Of a stretch of DNA of 64,000 bases, positions 59,701 to 64,000 are shown in pieces (positions within the stretch are counted from its first letter, which is position 1; each line of letters starts with the position of its first letter). The translations under genes were made by a program, and so were the position numbers. A model generated the notes under the pieces. It did not search any database. It was given only the letters and a program-made list of their open reading frames with translations, and was not told the DNA's origin. Origin of the DNA: Strigops habroptila (taxonomy: Eukaryota > Chordata > Aves > Psittaciformes > Psittacidae); assembly GCF_004027225.2 (NCBI RefSeq), contig NC_046360.1, positions 2,778,001-2,842,000 on the forward strand. Direction: 5' to 3'.

Positions 59701-62700
59701 AACACTCCTCCCGTAGGGTGGCTTTACTTTAAAGAGCAAACACTTTAAACTGCACGGTTGGAATCGTGGTTGTAAGTAGACTCCTACCTTTGTATGAAAG
59801 ATATCCCGGGTACTCTTTAAACCTGAGACAGTGGATTAATTTCAGCAGTTGGAATTTGTCTGATTTCTGAAATGGCTGTGAGCCAAGAATACAACTGGAG
59901 AAGTGGAGAGGAATTAGTGGCCTGCTTAGGAACTTGAGACCACTCTTGAAAGAAGAAAAACTCTGTTGTAATTTAGTAACTATTAAGCTTTGTAATTTCA
60001 TTGTCTAAGATAGATTCACTTGGTAATTCTGAAGGAGAGAACGTTACTGTCATCCCTTCATAAGGTGATTGAAAATTTGATTAAGAGGGTCATTGGCCCT
60101 CTTAACATCTCCTTAAACATCTGCCACATCTGCAATAAAGTTTGAGAGCTATTTCTGCAGGCTCCTTATTTTTCACTCTTGGCATGCCATGCTGCTGTAT
60201 GGGTGGTGTTAGTGTGAGCATATGGGCTGCTTAAAACCCAAGTGCACAGCAGCAGCCAGTAAATATTGGGGCTTTGTTTTATCCCCAAACTTTTTGCACA
60301 TTTGCAGTTGTTGCCTTTAGATTTGCACAGCATCTTGTTATGTCCTTTTTCCTTTCTTTCTGTCAGTGAAGTGGTAGGTGCTGGGCAGCACCATCGCTGT
60401 TACTCATTTTTCCTCACTGAGTGACTGCTCATGCCCAGAAGGGGCAGCTATACAAAGTAATTCCTGTTTTCCAGGTCTCTTGTGTCGGCTTCTTCTGCCA
60501 ATTTCGCTTCTGGGCCACTGCACAGGGAGGTGTCTGTCATAGATGGGCAGAAAAGAAAGTGTGTTTCCCAGATGTGTCTGCTTGAATCTCTGCACACACA
60601 AACCTGGGTGAATGCTTTCTGCCAATTACACTAGAGAACAAATGAAGTACTTGCCAAGGTTAGCCTAGGATTGAGCAAAGAGAAAGGTAACTGCCTTGTT
60701 CAGCAAGCCAGGGCTTCTCTGGTGGCTGCTGACCATCTCTAGCCTTTGCTGCTCCTGAATTCAAGGCTGAATGCAACCTTTTGCTTTAGTCTTTGATGTC
60801 AGAAAGTCAAAGCACAAAGCATTCCATTTTTTTCATTTGCTTGATTTTTGTCTTGATATTCTTCACGGATTTCATACAGTGTGAAGAAGGAAGCACTGGG
60901 TAGTTTTGGACGCTATGAACCATGTAAAGGAGGGAGAAAGAGGAAACATCCAGGAATGTGTGCCTCAGTCTATCAGTCTGAGCTCTTTTCCCTTTCTTTG
61001 ATTACTTCTTTCCTTTTTTTTAGTGGTTTGCTTGAGTCAGCACTGATTGAATTTAAAAGAGTATCTGCTTTTCTGTGGCATCTGCAGTGTCTCACCCTTT
61101 GACTTGTAATGGATGTCTGCGCTGCCTTTGTCCTCCTGGCTTGTCACAGGAGCTGCCTGGGTAGGTGTGAGTCCCTGCACAAGCACAGTGTCTGTTTCCA
61201 AACAGTAATAGCCAGTCTGGGTGCGTTTGCTTTGATTTGTTATTTTTAGCTGACCTCTCTTCAGTTTGCTTGCCACAGCCTGGCAGTCTATTGCCATTGA
61301 ATCCCAGCTTCTGCACTCAGACCTAAATAAACTGAATAAACCATTAAATAAACCACAGCGGTGCTGCTGGGTCTGTAATGTGTGTCACCTCCTCTCCCGA
61401 CGGGCTGGGGTGGCTCTGGGAGCCAGGGTATGTGTTATACACCCCCAAAGTCAACCTTGCACTCCCCGCTAATGGCAAAAGGGGCGATTTCCAAACATGC
61501 TGAGGATTGTAAGGAAGAAAAGAGACTTTCAGTGCTTGTGATCCCTGGGCTGAAGAGGTTAAAGTTGTGACCACAGCGGTCACTTCTGTAGGATCAGCAG
61601 CATTGTTGTGTGGAATTCACCGTGCCAAGTCGGGTATTGTATCAGTGGGAACAGTGCAAGTACAGGACTTATACTATTCATGGGGTGGTCTAACAACTGA
61701 CATCAACTCACTGATTGATTTTATTTAACCAACTCACTAAGGGTTTATTTATAGAATTAAGTAAGTATAGGAGCAGTGAAGAATGTATCATCAGTCATTT
61801 ATTTTTGCTGTTAAACACTGATGCTGTAGACTGGACTAGCCATGGTGCTTACATGGATAGAAAAGATTTGGTTCCCTTCATTTAGTTGCTGTGTTCACAG
61901 TCTGTGTTGAAAGGCTTTGGTGGTTTTGTCTTGTGTAAAGAATCCAAGTAAAGTTGAAAGCAGCAAAGCTTTTAATTGTGATGAAATCAGTGCATTGAGT
62001 TGTGGCAGTAAAAAGCAAACATGGCAAAGCTCTGAATGCTGTTGCAGAGAGCAATCTTCATCTGGCCCAAGGAGATGATGCACAAGATGGGACCTAATAG
62101 ATCGTTCAATATTTGATTTCTCTGATTCTGTCAAATCTTTAAAGACCTGGTGGGAGGCTTTGATCTCCCAGGCAAAGGGTGAATAGAAAACCAAGGCTCA
62201 ATGTACCCTGTTGCTTTCTTTGCTGGGAATAGCTGGAGAGATACCTGATTATTGCTGGGTTTTGCCTTCTCATTAGAAAGACCAAAAGAACAGGAACTGA
62301 GCCAAAAATTTCAGTTGTAAATTGAGTGTTTAAAGAAATATGTGTGAAGGTCTCTGCCTCAACTCTGAGTTTATAATCAGTGGAGGAAGATAATGGAATA
62401 AACTACATCATTAAATCCCAGATGTTTGTAAGGGAAAAGCCCTGTAAATAGGGGGAGTTGGCCCTGCAAGTGCAGGTCAGCCTTCTCTTGCGTTGGAGGA
62501 GATGCTGTCTGCCATCAGACATCTGCTCATGGGTTATTCACTAAGTGAACAAGATGTTGAGCACTTAATTGTACCACATGGAAGTGAGCAGCTGAGCTTT
62601 CTGTATCATCAGTTGAAGAAGTTAGACCTGCAGAGGAGTATTTCACTGCCTGTTGAGGTTTTTTCACAGGGGAGAGACCTAAGCAAGCTTTCTGAAGTTT

Positions 62701-64000
62701 GGCACTCCAGCGTTTTGCTCTTTGTAGGAATAACTGCAATTCCACAGTGTAATGGTGCATAGGAAATAGTGTGGCAACACGTTCAGTTGGGACAGAAAGG
62801 ATTACTGCCCATCAAGTGAGTGCAGCAGCCATAAGCTGTGTGGCTCTGTATCTTTTATCTAGCTAGTTTTTGTTCTATTAAATACATATGCTGCTGTAGT
62901 CCCCAGGAGCTCCAGCTAAAATGGGAATATGTGTCGGGTACTTCACAAAAGATGAGAACCCCTTAATCCATACTTCTAGAAGTAGGTGATAATGAAAGAG
63001 GAATGGAAAGAGACACAAACGTTATAGGTAATGATTATTCTGGGTTTGTAAAATGTGATTTTTATATATATTAAAAGCTGTACCCACTTTTATATACAGA
63101 TATACATCTGTATAAATTCCCCTCAGTACTGAATGAAGAATCATAAGGGGTGTCTTCACAGAAGAGAGAACTGTGGTGGTGGTGACCGCAGATCAGGTGG
63201 GTAAAGGCAGGAGGGAGGGCAAAGCCCATGTAAAACATTCCCTTTGCATTAGCATACACTTGTGGTGTGTTAGCACAATGGTTCCCAGCTGGCTCTGCAA
63301 ATGTGTTCGGCTTTTTGGTAGTGACTGCTCCAAGAAGCTGAAAGCAAAAGCAAACCAGATAACTGCCTCTGAGGAACTGCTTCCTGGTGGGGTTTTGGTT
63401 CATTCCTCCGGCGTGTTTGCTCCCCCTCTCAAATGGATGTGTTCTGAAATGGTATCATGGTTGAATTCACAGCAAACTACAAAGCAAGTCGAGAGGCTCG
63501 TAGTGTGGTCTGTGGGCAAGTAGGGGAAATTTTGTCTTAATCAATGTACAGTTCTCCATCCTGTGAAAGAAAATTAGCCCTGCAGATACAAAAGAAGGAC
63601 AAAGCAGCCACACACGGCCATTCGGGAAACCTTCCATCATTTCTGCTCAATAGGGACCTGGTGTGGCTTTTTCTATAGAGCAACACTCCCTTTGTTTCAA
63701 GGAAGTTGTGAAATTGGAGATGGAGAGGGGTATGGGGGGAGACTCATTAGAGAAACACTGTTCTAAGGAGTGCTTCCCAAAATTAAACAGCCTCTTCAAA
63801 GGAAGTGCAAAAGTCTGCCCTCAGACTTGCATCGAACTCTTGATTAAGATGTATGGTTCTCCCCCTGTGCAGGGATTTGTCCTGTGAATGGGAATGCCAC
63901 GTTTGGAAGAGCAGAACAGCTGAGTCAGTCATTAGCTGCTGTGTCTCCAGGAGTCCTGTGTGGAGGGATATTGAGGAAGCCGTGAGGGCTTTGCTCTCAT
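56753..64000 (+). other. KDM2B intron 4, continues beyond right edge
   Basis: At least 7.2 kb of intron with one CR1 tail at 58727-58870. No further KDM2B exon is recognised. Confidence 0.8.
58727..58870 (-). mobile_element. CR1 LINE 3' fragment
   Basis: The plus strand reads TCACAGAATCCTAAAATGGT, then TTGGGTTGGAAGGGACCTTA, GGCAGGGACACCTTCCACTA and GTCCAACCTGGCCTTGAACA. It is a minus-oriented, 5'-truncated CR1 tail, antisense in KDM2B. Confidence 0.93.

Noticed and set aside
56753-64000. Further KDM2B exons
   Set aside because: I looked for the next conserved block (SRRLVDVMDVNTQKG type) in all frames and did not see it. It should lie beyond the window.

Overview
This window is vertebrate nuclear DNA, almost certainly from a bird. 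The evidence is small coding exons with GT-AG introns, CpG-island promoters, several CR1 LINE fragments with the avian octamer 3' tail, and a 570-bp solo LTR of the avian endogenous-retrovirus type that starts TGTCCTGGGTTCAGC. A neoavian bird is likely; I cannot name the species.

Four genes can be read exon by exon, all joining in frame. TMEM120B (minus strand) runs off the left edge, with its first exon at 6403-6471 and exons 2-5 leftward. MORN3 (plus strand) is complete in coding sequence: 5 exons, 16495-25053, 239 aa. ORAI1 (minus strand) is complete: 2 coding exons, 28843-29412 and 39745-39858, 227 aa, with a 10.3-kb intron. KDM2B (plus strand) starts at 46579 and runs off the right edge; only its first four exons (101 codons) are here. 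This order and these orientations match the mammalian TMEM120B-MORN3-ORAI1-KDM2B block (human 12q24.31, from general knowledge), which supports the gene names.

TMEM120B and MORN3 are divergent, MORN3 and ORAI1 are convergent (3.8 kb between stop codons), and ORAI1 and KDM2B are divergent (6.7 kb between start codons). GC-rich CpG islands lie at the 5' ends of TMEM120B (about 5900-6720), ORAI1 (about 39060-40300) and KDM2B (about 45840-47480). No such island sits directly at MORN3. The genes are not a shared pathway: TMEM120B is a membrane protein of the nuclear envelope/ER, MORN3 a MORN-repeat protein, ORAI1 the store-operated calcium channel pore, and KDM2B a chromatin regulator.

The most unusual non-genic element is a roughly 1-kb, 16-bp-period minisatellite (6673-7688) abutting the TMEM120B CpG island. 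Other notable items are a solo LTR with a perfect 5-bp target duplication 1.1 kb upstream of the MORN3 start codon and in the same orientation, a CR1 insertion 28-29 bp from a MORN3 splice donor, and an ORAI1 gene with no sign of the long mammalian N-terminus. I found no CRISPR array, operon, RNA gene or novel multi-gene system; most of the window is ordinary intron and intergenic DNA.
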